Source: Lachnospiraceae bacterium (lineage in GTDB: Bacteria > Bacillota_A > Clostridia > Lachnospirales > Lachnospiraceae). From it: a DNA stretch of 28,467 nucleotides. The stretch covers positions 1 to 28,467 of the forward strand of contig JAGCAV010000320.1 of NCBI GenBank assembly GCA_017652545.1. Reading direction: 5' to 3'. Each line of letters begins with the position of its first letter. Within the stretch, counting starts at the first letter, position 1. A program made the translations under genes and the position numbers. The notes under the pieces were generated by a model that searched no databases, had not been told where the DNA came from, and was given only the letters and a program-made list of their open reading frames with translations. Shown piece by piece: positions 8,208 to 15,165 of this stretch.

Positions 8208-8582
8208 TCATATCTCCGACAGGTACAGTTCCAGGATCTGGCGAAGCTCCTCCGGCGATATGGCATACACCTTCGCCTTCATGACGACCTTTTCCATGTC
8301 CTGTTCCACTTCCTGCCGCTGCTTTTCAGCCACCAGTTCGGGACTTACCTCGGACACAAAAGTCCCCTTTCCGTGAATGGTCCGTGTCAGTCCCTCCTCC
8401 TCCAGGTGGTCATACGCCTTCTTGACCGTCAGTGCGCTGATCTTCAGGTCATTTGCCACAGTCCTCACAGACGGGAGCGCTTCACCGCCAGCCAGTTCTC
8501 CGGAAGCGATCATCCTTCGTATGCTTTCCACGATCTGTTCATAGATCGGTACCATAGATGATGTATTAATGATCAAACGCAT
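8208..8582 (-). CDS. GntR-family transcriptional regulator, YtrA subfamily
   Basis: 124 residues, the short YtrA length. The N-terminal winged helix (about 8-75) has P-I-Y-E-Q-I at the start, then G-E-L-A-G-G-E-A-L-P-S-V-R at helix 2 and K-I-S-A-L-T-V-K-K-A-Y as the recognition helix. The remaining 45 residues form the short helical dimerisation arm. YtrA-type proteins repress the ABC operon they head and are released by envelope-active compounds. The operator is probably the 16-bp inverted repeat at 8653-8701, which covers this gene's own promoter and so predicts autorepression. GAGGT precedes the ATG. Confidence 0.93.
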   Translation of the reverse strand: MRLIINTSSMVPIYEQIVESIRRMIASGELAGGEALPSVRTVANDLKISALTVKKAYDHLEEEGLTRTIHGKGTFVSEVSPELVAEKQRQEVEQDMEKVVMKAKVYAISPEELRQILELYLSEI

Positions 8583-8652
8583 ATCTGCCTACCTCACACG
8601 ATGGGGATGCATCCCATCTCTCCCTCCAGATGAGGGCTGTATCTTATGATGT

Positions 8653-8701
8653 AAACAGTATATAACAGTCTATATCTTTTGTCAACTGTTTTATACTGTT
8701 T
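8653..8701 (-). promoter_or_regulatory. GntR operon promoter inside a large inverted-repeat operator
   Basis: Arms 8653-8668 (AAACAGTATATAACAG) and 8686-8701 (CTGTTTTATACTGTTT) are inverted repeats with 15 of 16 positions paired and a 17-bp spacer. On the minus strand TTGACA (8685-8680) and TATACT (8662-8657) are exactly 17 bp apart. The -10 lies in one arm and the -35 abuts the other. A dimeric regulator bound here would occlude RNA polymerase. AAACAG-type half sites fit the AT-rich palindromes of YtrA regulators. Confidence 0.87.
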
Positions 8702-8714
8702 GTTTTGATTCTGT

Positions 8715-8746
8715 AAAAATAGCAGACGCCTTATTCAGACATCTGC
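8715..8746 (-). terminator. Intrinsic terminator of the MBL-fold hydrolase gene
   Basis: On the minus strand GCAGATGTC (8746-8738) pairs with GGCGTCTGC (8730-8722): nine pairs with two G-U, a 7-nt loop, then TATTTTTA. It sits about 80 nt after the hydrolase stop and just before the GntR operator, separating the two units. Confidence 0.75.
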
Positions 8747-8829
8747 CCGGCTTGCGATATCAGGTATCAGCTGTATTCCGATGAATCTCCTGCAGCCTGA
8801 AGCTGCGCTTCCCGCACGGCACCCTGCTC

Positions 8830-9669
8830 TTACAGCTTCACTTCATCCCCCGAATGGACGTATGACAGCTGGTCTCCCATGGCTGCCTTCAGAAGCTCAT
8901 AACCGGGAATGCTCGTACAGTGACAGGTATAGAACCGCGTGCGGTACGTCTTCAGTTCAGCCGCGATCCCCATGATCTCCTCCCGTTCCTCCTGCGTGTA
9001 ATCCGTGTTTTTCAGCAGATGGAAGCCTCCGATCACCACATCGGGTTCGCATCCGTATTTCCGCCGGTATTCCCTGAGGATATTCAGGATCCCGTTGTGC
9101 GCACAGCCGGCGAGCAGAATGCTGCGGCCGTCTTCCGTGATCACAAGACTCTGTTCATGCACGAACTCATCCTGCACATATGCTCCGTCCTTTGTGACCA
9201 TGCGCAGGGACATGTTTGACGCAGGCAGCTTCAGATCTCTTTTTCCGACCGTGAACAGATGCAGTTCTTCATCGATATCATAATCTCCGTCAACGCGGAT
9301 GATCTGCTCAAGATCCGCAATATTCCTTTCGATCCCGATATATTTGTATGTCTTTTCGCCGTCCTCGCCGATCTTCTCATCATAGTACCCGCTGTCCGCG
9401 GATGCCTGGATGTAAATGGACGCTTTCGGATTAAGCCGCGCAAAAGCCGGTATGCCGTCCGAATGATCATAATGTCCGTGACTTAAGATGACCATCTCGG
9501 CCTTCGTAAGGTCTATGCCGAGTTTTTCCGCATTCTGAACGGTTTCTTCCGACGGACCGAGATCCAGAAGAAGAATGTGCTTCCGGGTTTCAATATAGAA
9601 GGAAAGGCCGTGCGCGGCGGCGCAGCCGGACATGCCTTCTGTGTTTTCGATCAGGTTTACGATTTTCAT
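8830..9669 (-). CDS. Metallo-beta-lactamase-fold hydrolase (COG1237-like)
   Basis: A 279-residue cytoplasmic metalloenzyme. The metal-binding motif H-G-H-Y-D-H sits at residues 64-69. Further ligands are expected in the G-C-A-H-N-G and G-G-F-H-L-L segments and near the C-terminal C-H-C-T. The N-terminal D-L-G-P-S-E segment and overall layout match the subfamily annotated as dihydropterin-ribofuranosylaminobenzene phosphate synthase-like, whose true substrates are mostly unproven. I chose the ATG at 9669 because AGGAGG precedes it; an in-frame GTG at 9681 overlaps that ribosome site. It has its own extended -10 promoter inside the end of the sirtuin gene, its own terminator, and the 32-bp element at 9700-9731 in its leader. 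Confidence 0.85.
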   Translation of the reverse strand: MKIVNLIENTEGMSGCAAAHGLSFYIETRKHILLLDLGPSEETVQNAEKLGIDLTKAEMVILSHGHYDHSDGIPAFARLNPKASIYIQASADSGYYDEKIGEDGEKTYKYIGIERNIADLEQIIRVDGDYDIDEELHLFTVGKRDLKLPASNMSLRMVTKDGAYVQDEFVHEQSLVITEDGRSILLAGCAHNGILNILREYRRKYGCEPDVVIGGFHLLKNTDYTQEEREEIMGIAAELKTYRTRFYTCHCTSIPGYELLKAAMGDQLSYVHSGDEVKL

Positions 9670-9699
9670 CTTTTCCGGCACCTCCTGTGTGACGTTGAG

Positions 9700-9731
9700 G
9701 GCATGATCGGCTCATGACCTTTTGACCCTGG
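9700..9731 (-). repeat. Copy 1 of a 32-bp dispersed element at a transcription start
   Basis: This matches 19045-19076 at 30 of 32 positions. On the minus strand it begins CCAGGGTCAAAAGGTCATG and continues with a second, partial copy of GGTCATG. It lies 6 bp after the TATAAT of the MBL gene, so it spans or directly follows +1. Confidence 0.8.
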
Positions 9732-9737
9732 TATCAT

Positions 9738-9746
9738 ATTATATCA
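9738..9746 (-). promoter_or_regulatory. Extended -10 promoter for the MBL-fold hydrolase
   Basis: On the minus strand TGA-TATAAT (9746-9738) is a perfect extended -10. No good -35 is found at 16-18 bp, which an extended -10 can tolerate. The TGA is also the stop codon of the sirtuin gene, so the promoter is embedded at that gene's end. Confidence 0.6.
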
Positions 9747-10517
9747 CACCTTTATCTGATTCAGTACCTTTCCGATGCTGTCATGAAAGACAAGGTCCGC
9801 TTTTCCCTCCATCTTTGTCCTGCCCTTGTTGATGATCACCAGATATTTTCCATGGAACTGGTGCGCAAGACCGGCAGCAGAGCCCACTTCCAGAGAGGTG
9901 CCTCCAATGATCAGGCAGTCCGCTTCCCGGATCAGTCCCAGGGCGTTGTCAAACGCAGGCTCAGGCAGGATCTCTCCGTACAGGGTCACGTCCGGCCGGA
10001 CCATCCGCCCGCACTCCGGGCATTTCGGAACCGGGTCCGGGCTGTCGAAAATGAAATCAGGCCCGTATTTTCTCCGGCACGATACGCAGTAACTCCTCAG
10101 CGCGCTGCCATGGATCTCCTGTACATTCCGGCTCCCGGCTTTCTGGTGAAGGCCGTCAATGTTCTGGGTGATCACACCTTCCAGCTTTCCCTGCTGTTCC
10201 ATCTGCGCCAGCCTGGTATGAGCCGCGTTCGGAAGAACCTTCCTTATATCCAGGTTTTTCCGGAAGTACTCGAAAAACAGCTCCGTATCCCGATGCAGGC
10301 AGACATCGCTGAGCAGGTACTCCGGCCGGTATTTTGAGAACCGTTTATCCGCTTTCCGGTAAAGGCCGTCCCTGCTCCGAAAGTCCGGAATACCGCTCTC
10401 CGTCGATACCCCGGCTCCGCCCAGAAAGACGATTCGTGAAGCGTCCCCGATGATCTCGTTCAGCCTGCTGATCTTCTGCTCTTCAGACATCTTTTTTCGT
10501 AAAAATGCAGATCCCAT
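9744..10517 (-). CDS. Sir2-family NAD-dependent protein deacylase
   Basis: A 257-residue sirtuin removing acyl groups from lysines, consuming NAD+ and yielding O-acyl-ADP-ribose and nicotinamide. Visible motifs are G-A-G-V-S-T-E-S-G-I-P-D-F-R for NAD binding, Q-N-I-D-G-L-H in the core, the catalytic His in E-I-H-G-S, a C-x2-C/C-x2-C zinc site (C-V-S-C and C-P-E-C), and the G-G-T-S-L-E-V NAD pocket. I chose the ATG at 10517, which has AGGTG about 6 nt upstream. An internal ATG at 10490 fits family starts but has no ribosome site. It could be read through from the hyp-like operon, since only an imperfect hairpin without a T-run lies between. Substrates are unknown. Confidence 0.93.
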   Translation of the reverse strand: MGSAFLRKKMSEEQKISRLNEIIGDASRIVFLGGAGVSTESGIPDFRSRDGLYRKADKRFSKYRPEYLLSDVCLHRDTELFFEYFRKNLDIRKVLPNAAHTRLAQMEQQGKLEGVITQNIDGLHQKAGSRNVQEIHGSALRSYCVSCRRKYGPDFIFDSPDPVPKCPECGRMVRPDVTLYGEILPEPAFDNALGLIREADCLIIGGTSLEVGSAAGLAHQFHGKYLVIINKGRTKMEGKADLVFHDSIGKVLNQIKV

Positions 10518-10550
10518 TTTATCACCTGTTCCTGCCTGTTCAGACAGCAA

Positions 10551-10576
10551 CAGCCCTGGCGCACAGGCCGGGGCTG
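10551..10576 (-). other. GC-rich hairpin between the 86-residue ORF and the sirtuin gene
   Basis: On the minus strand CAGCCCCGGC (10576-10567) pairs with GCCAGGGCTG (10560-10551) with one mismatch and a 6-nt loop. Flanking AGACAG/CTGTCT could extend or compete with it. No T-run follows, so it is more likely an RNA processing or stability element than an efficient intrinsic terminator. Confidence 0.4.
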
Positions 10577-10586
10577 TCTGTTCTCA

Positions 10587-10847
10587 TCACATCAGTTTCA
10601 CCGTGGAACTGCCTGAAGAAGCTGCCAGAGCCTCTCCCTCAAAGCTTTCCTTTGCTTCATCCAGCAGAGCCCTCACATCAGCAAGCATTGCCTGCGCCTT
10701 GTGAAGCTTCCGGGATGTCTTTTCATATCCGCCATCCTCTGCCGTATGCGCCAGCCGGTGGGACCAGCGGTATTCAAGTGCCACATGGTCATCCACCATG
10801 TCCAGCATCTGCATGAACTGCTCCGTATTGACACCATTCGCACACAT
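10587..10847 (-). CDS. Small helical protein of unknown function in the hyp-like operon
   Basis: 86 residues, ATG-initiated, with GAGGGG upstream at usual spacing. I do not recognise a family. The first 70 residues look almost entirely alpha-helical and amphipathic, with several His and acidic residues (D-D-H-V-A-L-E-Y and H-R-L-A-H). The tail is short and Ser/Gly-rich. There is no signal peptide, membrane segment or Cys pair. It lies 46 bp after HypB on the same strand and probably closes the Fe-S/HypA/HypB operon, so a role with that pathway is possible but unproven. Confidence 0.7.
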   Translation of the reverse strand: MCANGVNTEQFMQMLDMVDDHVALEYRWSHRLAHTAEDGGYEKTSRKLHKAQAMLADVRALLDEAKESFEGEALAASSGSSTVKLM

Positions 10848-10893
10848 GTCGTTTCACCCCTCTCATCACATCATATATCTGTTATATATCTGA

Positions 10894-11574
10894 TCAGCCT
10901 TTAAGCAATTGTATTCTTTTTTCGGACAGCCAGGCGGCGACTTCATCCATCCCTTCACCGGTCCTGGCCGAGGTGACAAAAATGTCCAGATCCGGATTCA
11001 GGATCCGGGCATGTTCCTTCAGCGCTTCCATAGCAAAATCTTCATTCAGCGGAAGGTAATCGCACTTTGTCACGATCAGCGCGTCGACCACGGCAAACAT
11101 GGGCGGATACTTGCAGACTTTGTCCCACCCCTCCGGTACGGAGAGCAGCATGATCCTGCTGTGGCAGCCCGTGTCGAAGTCCGCCGGACATACCAGATTG
11201 CCAATGTTTTCCAGAAACAGATAATCGAATTTCTGATCGCCGAAGGCTTCGAACGCTCTTTTCATCATGCCCATCTCGACATGGCACACACCTTTTGTAT
11301 TCAGTTCGACAGAGGGAATGCCCGCCGCCTTGATCTTCAGCGCATCCACATCAGATTCCAGATCCGCTTCGATCACACCCATCCTGATCGCAGGATTTTT
11401 CGCGAGGCATTTCATCAGTGCCAGCAGGAAGGTTGTTTTTCCGGCACCCGGAGAACCCATGATATCCAGGAGGAAGGTGCCCTCCTCTTTTCTCTGCATG
11501 CGGAACCGGTCTGCCGCGCGGTCATTGCCCGCCAGAATATCCCGCTTTACTTCAATGACTTTTGTTTCATCCAT
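10894..11574 (-). CDS. hypB: HypB-family nickel-insertion GTPase
   Basis: 226 residues, a SIMIBI-class GTPase. Walker A is G-S-P-G-A-G-K-T-T (residues 40-48), the switch/metal region is N-T-K-G-V-C-H-V-E, and the diagnostic E-N-I-G-N-L-V-C-P-A-D-F-D segment is intact. T-K-C-D stands where GTPases have N/T-K-x-D. The Cys and His of the known HypB metal site (C-H and the Cys in L-V-C-P) are retained. There is no His-rich nickel-storage N-terminus. In classical systems HypB with HypA loads Ni into [NiFe]-hydrogenase or helps urease. Here neither HypC-F nor hydrogenase or urease subunits are within view, so the client is unknown. It follows hypA after a 114-bp gap holding a strong hairpin. Confidence 0.9.
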   Translation of the reverse strand: MDETKVIEVKRDILAGNDRAADRFRMQRKEEGTFLLDIMGSPGAGKTTFLLALMKCLAKNPAIRMGVIEADLESDVDALKIKAAGIPSVELNTKGVCHVEMGMMKRAFEAFGDQKFDYLFLENIGNLVCPADFDTGCHSRIMLLSVPEGWDKVCKYPPMFAVVDALIVTKCDYLPLNEDFAMEALKEHARILNPDLDIFVTSARTGEGMDEVAAWLSEKRIQLLKG

Positions 11575-11626
11575 ATGTATCCCGCTCTTTCCATGCCGCT
11601 TCCTGGGAGAAAAGCAGCTATTGAAT

Positions 11627-11666
11627 GGGACCGGACAATCCCCTTGCTGCCGAATTGTCCGATCCC
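11627..11666 (-). other. Strong 13-bp RNA hairpin between hypA and hypB
   Basis: On the minus strand GGGATCGGACAAT (11666-11654) pairs with ATTGTCCGGTCCC (11639-11627): 13 continuous pairs with one G-U and a 14-nt loop. No T-run follows. It occupies most of the otherwise empty 114-bp gap. It could be a processing or stability element that unbalances HypA and HypB output, or part of an attenuator. Confidence 0.7.
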
Positions 11667-11688
11667 TTCAGATTTTACCGATTCATCT

Positions 11689-12051
11689 TCAGGCATTCCT
11701 GGATGCCTCGATCTTACTGATATAAAACTCCATCCCGCTGACTAATTCATAGTCCTTGTAAACGCCGCAGTCCGGGCAGGTCCATGTACGCCTGTCAATC
11801 GGAATCAGGTGGAATTCACTGCCACAGGAATGACATCTGACCATATATGGCTTCTTATGGAGAACGATCTGCGCGTTCTCGGCAGCGGTCCCCCGCGCCA
11901 GGAACTGAAACAGGCTTTCAAAATAGTCCTCCACCACATCCCGTCCCTCGCCAAGGACGATATGGACTTTTGTCACTCTGGCAGCACCCGCAGCTTCCGC
12001 CTCATCCGTCACGATACTGACCACGTTGCGAACCAGCGCCATTTCATGCAT
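11689..12051 (-). CDS. hypA: HypA-family nickel metallochaperone
   Basis: 120 residues, normal length. It starts M-H-E, whose His2 is the known nickel ligand. The zinc ribbon C-H-S-C ... C-P-D-C is complete at about residues 73-95. HypA hands Ni2+ to its client in partnership with HypB, which follows on the same transcript. Its ribosome site (GAGGT) overlaps the last codons of the Tat Fe-S gene, only 6 bp away, so the two are translationally coupled. That coupling suggests the Fe-S protein or its partner is the relevant target or co-factor system. No other hyp genes are seen. Confidence 0.92.
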   Translation of the reverse strand: MHEMALVRNVVSIVTDEAEAAGAARVTKVHIVLGEGRDVVEDYFESLFQFLARGTAAENAQIVLHKKPYMVRCHSCGSEFHLIPIDRRTWTCPDCGVYKDYELVSGMEFYISKIEASRNA

Positions 12052-12057
12052 ACGGAG

Positions 12058-13500
12058 TTATACCTCGAGCGTTGAATCAGTAAAGTCTACCAGCTGGCCG
12101 CGGCGCATACGATCCTTCGCGAAGTAGATGTTGCAGTCCAGATAGTCCTCCGGAAGCTCCGGATAACCCGGGGTCGGAGTCAGGATACGGGCATCTACCG
12201 GGCAGATCTCCACGCACTGTCCGCAGCGGACGCAGGCCTTGTCCATCACGCAGTAGCCGTCCTCGCCGTCCATGGTAATGGAATTCATGGGACATCTGTC
12301 CACACAGGCGCCGCACTTGATGCACTTCTCGGTGTCATACTCAAGCGTGTAGGCACTGAAGAACTGCGCAGCCGCGCCTTCGCCGTTCACGCCTCTCCAG
12401 CCCATCAGGTTGCCGCAGCTCTCGCAGTGGCAGCAGCAGATGATGTCGGCATTCTTCGCGCAGATGGACTCGACGACCATGCCCTTGCTGATGATGTCCT
12501 CCACGATCTCAACCGCTTCCTCCGGTGTGATCTGCTCGCCGATGCCGTTCTCGATGAAGTACTCGGCCATCTCACCCAGGGACAGGCATGTGCGCTGCGG
12601 ATGCTCTTCCGGATAGGGAACTCCCAGAGCTTCCCACATGATACGGCACTGGCACGGAGAAACCGTAATGGTCTTGTTCCGCATGATCAGGGCTCTCCAG
12701 TCCTGCCAGGGCTCAAGCTTGCCGTCCTTGCACACGTCAGCGCTGATGGGATAGGTACGGAACAGCGGGAACGTGGTATCAAAGCCGGTCTCTCCGCCCG
12801 GATCCACACCGGTGATACCCTGGGTGTCAAACTCGGCAATGGCGCCTTCCTCACCCGAGTAATACCTCTGCAGCTCACCGAACTCCCAGAAACCGTTGAT
12901 GTACGGCATCACGGAATAGAAGGTCAGGCCGCCGCGGCGCATACGCCAGATCAGGTTGCGATGTGCCTGGTCCTCAAGGATCTCCTCGCACTTCGCCTCG
13001 TCAAAGCCGGTGGCTTCCGCGTAGTTGGCAACCGTGAAGGTCTTGTGAAGCGGCATCTTCATGTAGTTCTCGGCATCCTCTTCACTCCACAGGTACATGA
13101 TCATCTGCCAGCTGTTCGCATTCGGGATGGAACCGATGCCCCGGCCGATCCTGTTGATGCGGTTGCGCATGCGTACGTAAACCGCCGGGATGACGGTGCC
13201 GTCGCTGAGGGTCAGGTCGCTGGTGATCTCGGACTCGTTCAGGACTGCCTGCATCAGGGCATCGCTCCCGAGCACTTCCTCATTCGCGGTCAGGTTGTAG
13301 TCGAACTGCGATTTCGCAGCCGCCTCGTCAGCTGCCTTCTCCGCTTCCGTCGCGACTTCTTCTGCCTTTGATTCAAGGCCGAACAGGGACAGCACGGGCA
13401 TCATGCCAAGACCGATCCCCATGGCTCCGACGCCTTTCAGGAAATCCCGCCTGTCGATCATCAGTCTTTTGTCTTTCTTCTCGTTGGTGTTTTCTTTCAT
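12058..13500 (-). CDS. Tat-exported ferredoxin-like 4Fe-4S protein
   Basis: 480 residues. The N-terminus carries a twin-arginine signal (D-R-R-D-F-L-K then a hydrophobic stretch), so it should be folded with its cofactors before export to the outer membrane face. Two classical 4Fe-4S sites are near the C-terminus: C-I-K-C-G-A-C-V-D-R-C-P (about 393) and C-V-R-C-G-Q-C-V-E-I-C-P (about 422). Upstream are two unusual Cys clusters, C-Q-C-R (about 282) and C-C-C-H-C-E-S-C (about 354), with the C-L-S-L-G-E-M-A-E-Y-F-I-E segment known from a family of anaerobe ferredoxin-like proteins. No catalytic partner subunit is present. It heads the operon with HypA and HypB. An electron-transfer or metal-bound redox role is inferred; the reaction is unknown. 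Confidence 0.88.
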   Translation of the reverse strand: MKENTNEKKDKRLMIDRRDFLKGVGAMGIGLGMMPVLSLFGLESKAEEVATEAEKAADEAAAKSQFDYNLTANEEVLGSDALMQAVLNESEITSDLTLSDGTVIPAVYVRMRNRINRIGRGIGSIPNANSWQMIMYLWSEEDAENYMKMPLHKTFTVANYAEATGFDEAKCEEILEDQAHRNLIWRMRRGGLTFYSVMPYINGFWEFGELQRYYSGEEGAIAEFDTQGITGVDPGGETGFDTTFPLFRTYPISADVCKDGKLEPWQDWRALIMRNKTITVSPCQCRIMWEALGVPYPEEHPQRTCLSLGEMAEYFIENGIGEQITPEEAVEIVEDIISKGMVVESICAKNADIICCCHCESCGNLMGWRGVNGEGAAAQFFSAYTLEYDTEKCIKCGACVDRCPMNSITMDGEDGYCVMDKACVRCGQCVEICPVDARILTPTPGYPELPEDYLDCNIYFAKDRMRRGQLVDFTDSTLEV

Positions 13501-13600
13501 AGGCCGACTCCTTTCTTAAAGCAAAACAGTTGATAAGTTTATATGCATACCTCCACTTCAGTTGCCTGAATCGCATCTCTGTCCGGGAAACAGTTATGCG

Positions 13601-13629
13601 ATTATATTTTATCATATTCCAATTGAAAA
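13601..13629 (-). promoter_or_regulatory. Promoter of the Fe-S/HypA/HypB operon
   Basis: On the minus strand TTTTCA (13629-13624) and TATAAT (13606-13601) are 17 bp apart. The leader would be about 94 nt, ending in AAGGAG before the ATG at 13500. Confidence 0.6.
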
Positions 13630-13658
13630 ATGAATATCAGGAATCAAAATAACTGACC

Positions 13659-14234
13659 TTATTTGCGCAGGCGGCCAAGCATATACTCCCTTGTCTTTTC
13701 CATGATGATCCCCAGGTTTTTTACGTCCTGCAGGACATCATCGCTCTCCAGGGAGTGATTGGCCTGCGGAATGACAAGGCAGGGAATGTCCCTTTCTGCG
13801 CACAGCTGCGGGATCGGCGTCTGAGCGCGGGTCCAGGGGTCCGAGGACCCGGTAAACGCGATGGCGTCCCTGAACGGGAACAGGAATGTATCCTGCAGGG
13901 GCGTGTACAGAACAAGTCCGATCCTGTCACGCGCCGGGCTTTCCGAAGCCAGCCGGGCAGCCACGATCGTCCCGATGCTCTTCCCGATCAGCAGGATGTC
14001 CTCATACTGCGTAAGATCCGTATCAGACAGCATCCGGACGGACTGTTCCAGCGCGATCTGATAGCTCTCCTCCATCCGGTTCCTGTCACCGATCACTTTC
14101 TTCGGAAATCCGGTATATGGCAGCAGTCTGACCTCATATCCCAGCGAGGATGCGAGTCTTCTGCTGCAGTGCAGCAAAGGTTTATCAACTGTATATCCGA
14201 TACCCGGAAAAACAACAGCCAGCTTATTCATCAT
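13659..14234 (-). CDS. Alpha/beta-hydrolase family protein
   Basis: 191 residues, cytoplasmic. The nucleophile elbow is G-K-S-I-G with Ser86. The acid is probably Asp in G-S-S-D-P-W and the catalytic His lies in A-N-H-S-L-E, so the triad is complete and ordered as expected. The early F-P-G-I-G-Y segment can supply the oxyanion hole. It is short for the fold, with little or no cap domain, suggesting a small esterase or a dienelactone-hydrolase-like enzyme; the substrate cannot be named. GGAGAC precedes the ATG. It is flanked upstream by the YkuD terminator and has its own TATAAT, so it is probably monocistronic. Confidence 0.85.
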   Translation of the reverse strand: MMNKLAVVFPGIGYTVDKPLLHCSRRLASSLGYEVRLLPYTGFPKKVIGDRNRMEESYQIALEQSVRMLSDTDLTQYEDILLIGKSIGTIVAARLASESPARDRIGLVLYTPLQDTFLFPFRDAIAFTGSSDPWTRAQTPIPQLCAERDIPCLVIPQANHSLESDDVLQDVKNLGIIMEKTREYMLGRLRK

Positions 14235-14306
14235 GTTTCCGTCTCCAATTCTTTTCTTTACTCGCGAAGCGTTTTGTGGGTAAGGAAATGAGCAGTTCCC
14301 TCATAT

Positions 14307-14312
14307 ATTATA
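14307..14312 (-). promoter_or_regulatory. Candidate -10 for the alpha/beta-hydrolase gene
   Basis: TATAAT on the minus strand immediately follows the T-run of the upstream terminator. The sequence at 17 bp is GC-rich and no convincing -35 is seen, so only the -10 supports this. Confidence 0.35.
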
Positions 14313-14314
14313 CA

Positions 14315-14346
14315 CAAAAAGGCAGGTGCTGCGCCCTGCCTTTTTT
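14315..14346 (-). terminator. Intrinsic terminator of the L,D-transpeptidase gene
   Basis: GGCAGG (14321-14326) and CCTGCC (14335-14340) pair across an 8-nt loop and are flanked by A5 and T6 runs that extend the stem. The symmetry makes it potentially bidirectional, but the only gene ending here is the minus-strand transpeptidase, 9 bp away. Confidence 0.9.
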
Positions 14347-14354
14347 ACCATGTA

Positions 14355-15110
14355 TTATCCAAGTCCCCATTCATTCCACAGTTCCGGAATCAGGTCCTGG
14401 AGCGATCCGATGACCACCACGCAGTCCTCACGGACATTCTGCATGACTTTGACCATCTGGTCCTGCGGAAGCGCCACGCATCCGCCGGTGTAAGGCTTCC
14501 TTGCCCCGAAGCAGTGAAGGAAGATCGCGGAGCCGAGGCCGGGCGTGCCCTCCTCATTGTAGCTGATGTTCAGGCAGTACTGGTACTCGCTTGTATAGTC
14601 AACGATGTGTTCGCTGTCCTCCAGATTCAGGTCGGGCAGGTCTTCAATGCTGACCATCTCGTTGTAGCTGTATCCTTCTCTTGCGTCTCCGGACCAGTAA
14701 TCACTGTCAGTGCACTGCTGGTAGGGGATCGCGCAGCCGGGATCTTCCGCGATGCCGAAGGCACGGTTGAAGCGGAAGGTTCCCACCGGTGTTTTTCCGT
14801 CACCTTCTTTTTCCTTGCCCAGACCGTACTTTCCGATAAAGCCCGGCGTTGTCATGATCTGCTTCCAGGTACCGTCCTCATCCTTTTCGTGCATGGTGAT
14901 ATAAGCGGTCGTCTGACCGACTCCGGCAATGACAAACAGCTGCTGCGCTTCCTCTGCCTCCGGAAGGTTCTCAACCCATTCCGGTGAAGCCTCCGCCGCT
15001 GCCAGGTCTGCTTTCTCAGCCTTTACGGTGCCCGCGCACAGTGCCATCACGCAGCCGCCCAGCACAAGCATCGACATCAGTTTTTTCATCTTTCCTGTAT
15101 TCTTTTTCAT
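14355..15110 (-). CDS. Secreted YkuD-type L,D-transpeptidase
   Basis: About 251 residues. A Sec signal peptide (M-K-K start, hydrophobic core, cleavage near T-V-K-A) exports it. The C-terminal YkuD catalytic motif reads I-F-L-H-C-F-G ... Y-T-G-G-C-V-A-L-P, with catalytic Cys and the upstream His. The form lacks the S-H-G-C-I-R arginine, as in the COG3786 branch. These enzymes make 3-3 peptidoglycan cross-links or attach proteins to peptidoglycan. I chose the ATG at 15110 (AAAGGA about 13 nt upstream); a second ATG at 15089 with AGGAAAG is a close alternative. The promoter at 15166-15199 carries a phased direct repeat also found before the secreted protein at 26.4 kb, pointing to shared envelope-related control. 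Confidence 0.87.
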   Translation of the reverse strand: MKKNTGKMKKLMSMLVLGGCVMALCAGTVKAEKADLAAAEASPEWVENLPEAEEAQQLFVIAGVGQTTAYITMHEKDEDGTWKQIMTTPGFIGKYGLGKEKEGDGKTPVGTFRFNRAFGIAEDPGCAIPYQQCTDSDYWSGDAREGYSYNEMVSIEDLPDLNLEDSEHIVDYTSEYQYCLNISYNEEGTPGLGSAIFLHCFGARKPYTGGCVALPQDQMVKVMQNVREDCVVVIGSLQDLIPELWNEWGLG

Positions 15111-15165
15111 TTTTCTGTTTATCCTTTCGTATGTTCCCTGACCGGGATGTTTTTTTGATGAACGC

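Noticed and set aside
10551..10576. Intrinsic terminator after the hyp-like operon
   Set aside because: The hairpin is imperfect and no T-run follows in either direction, so it is listed only as a hairpin.
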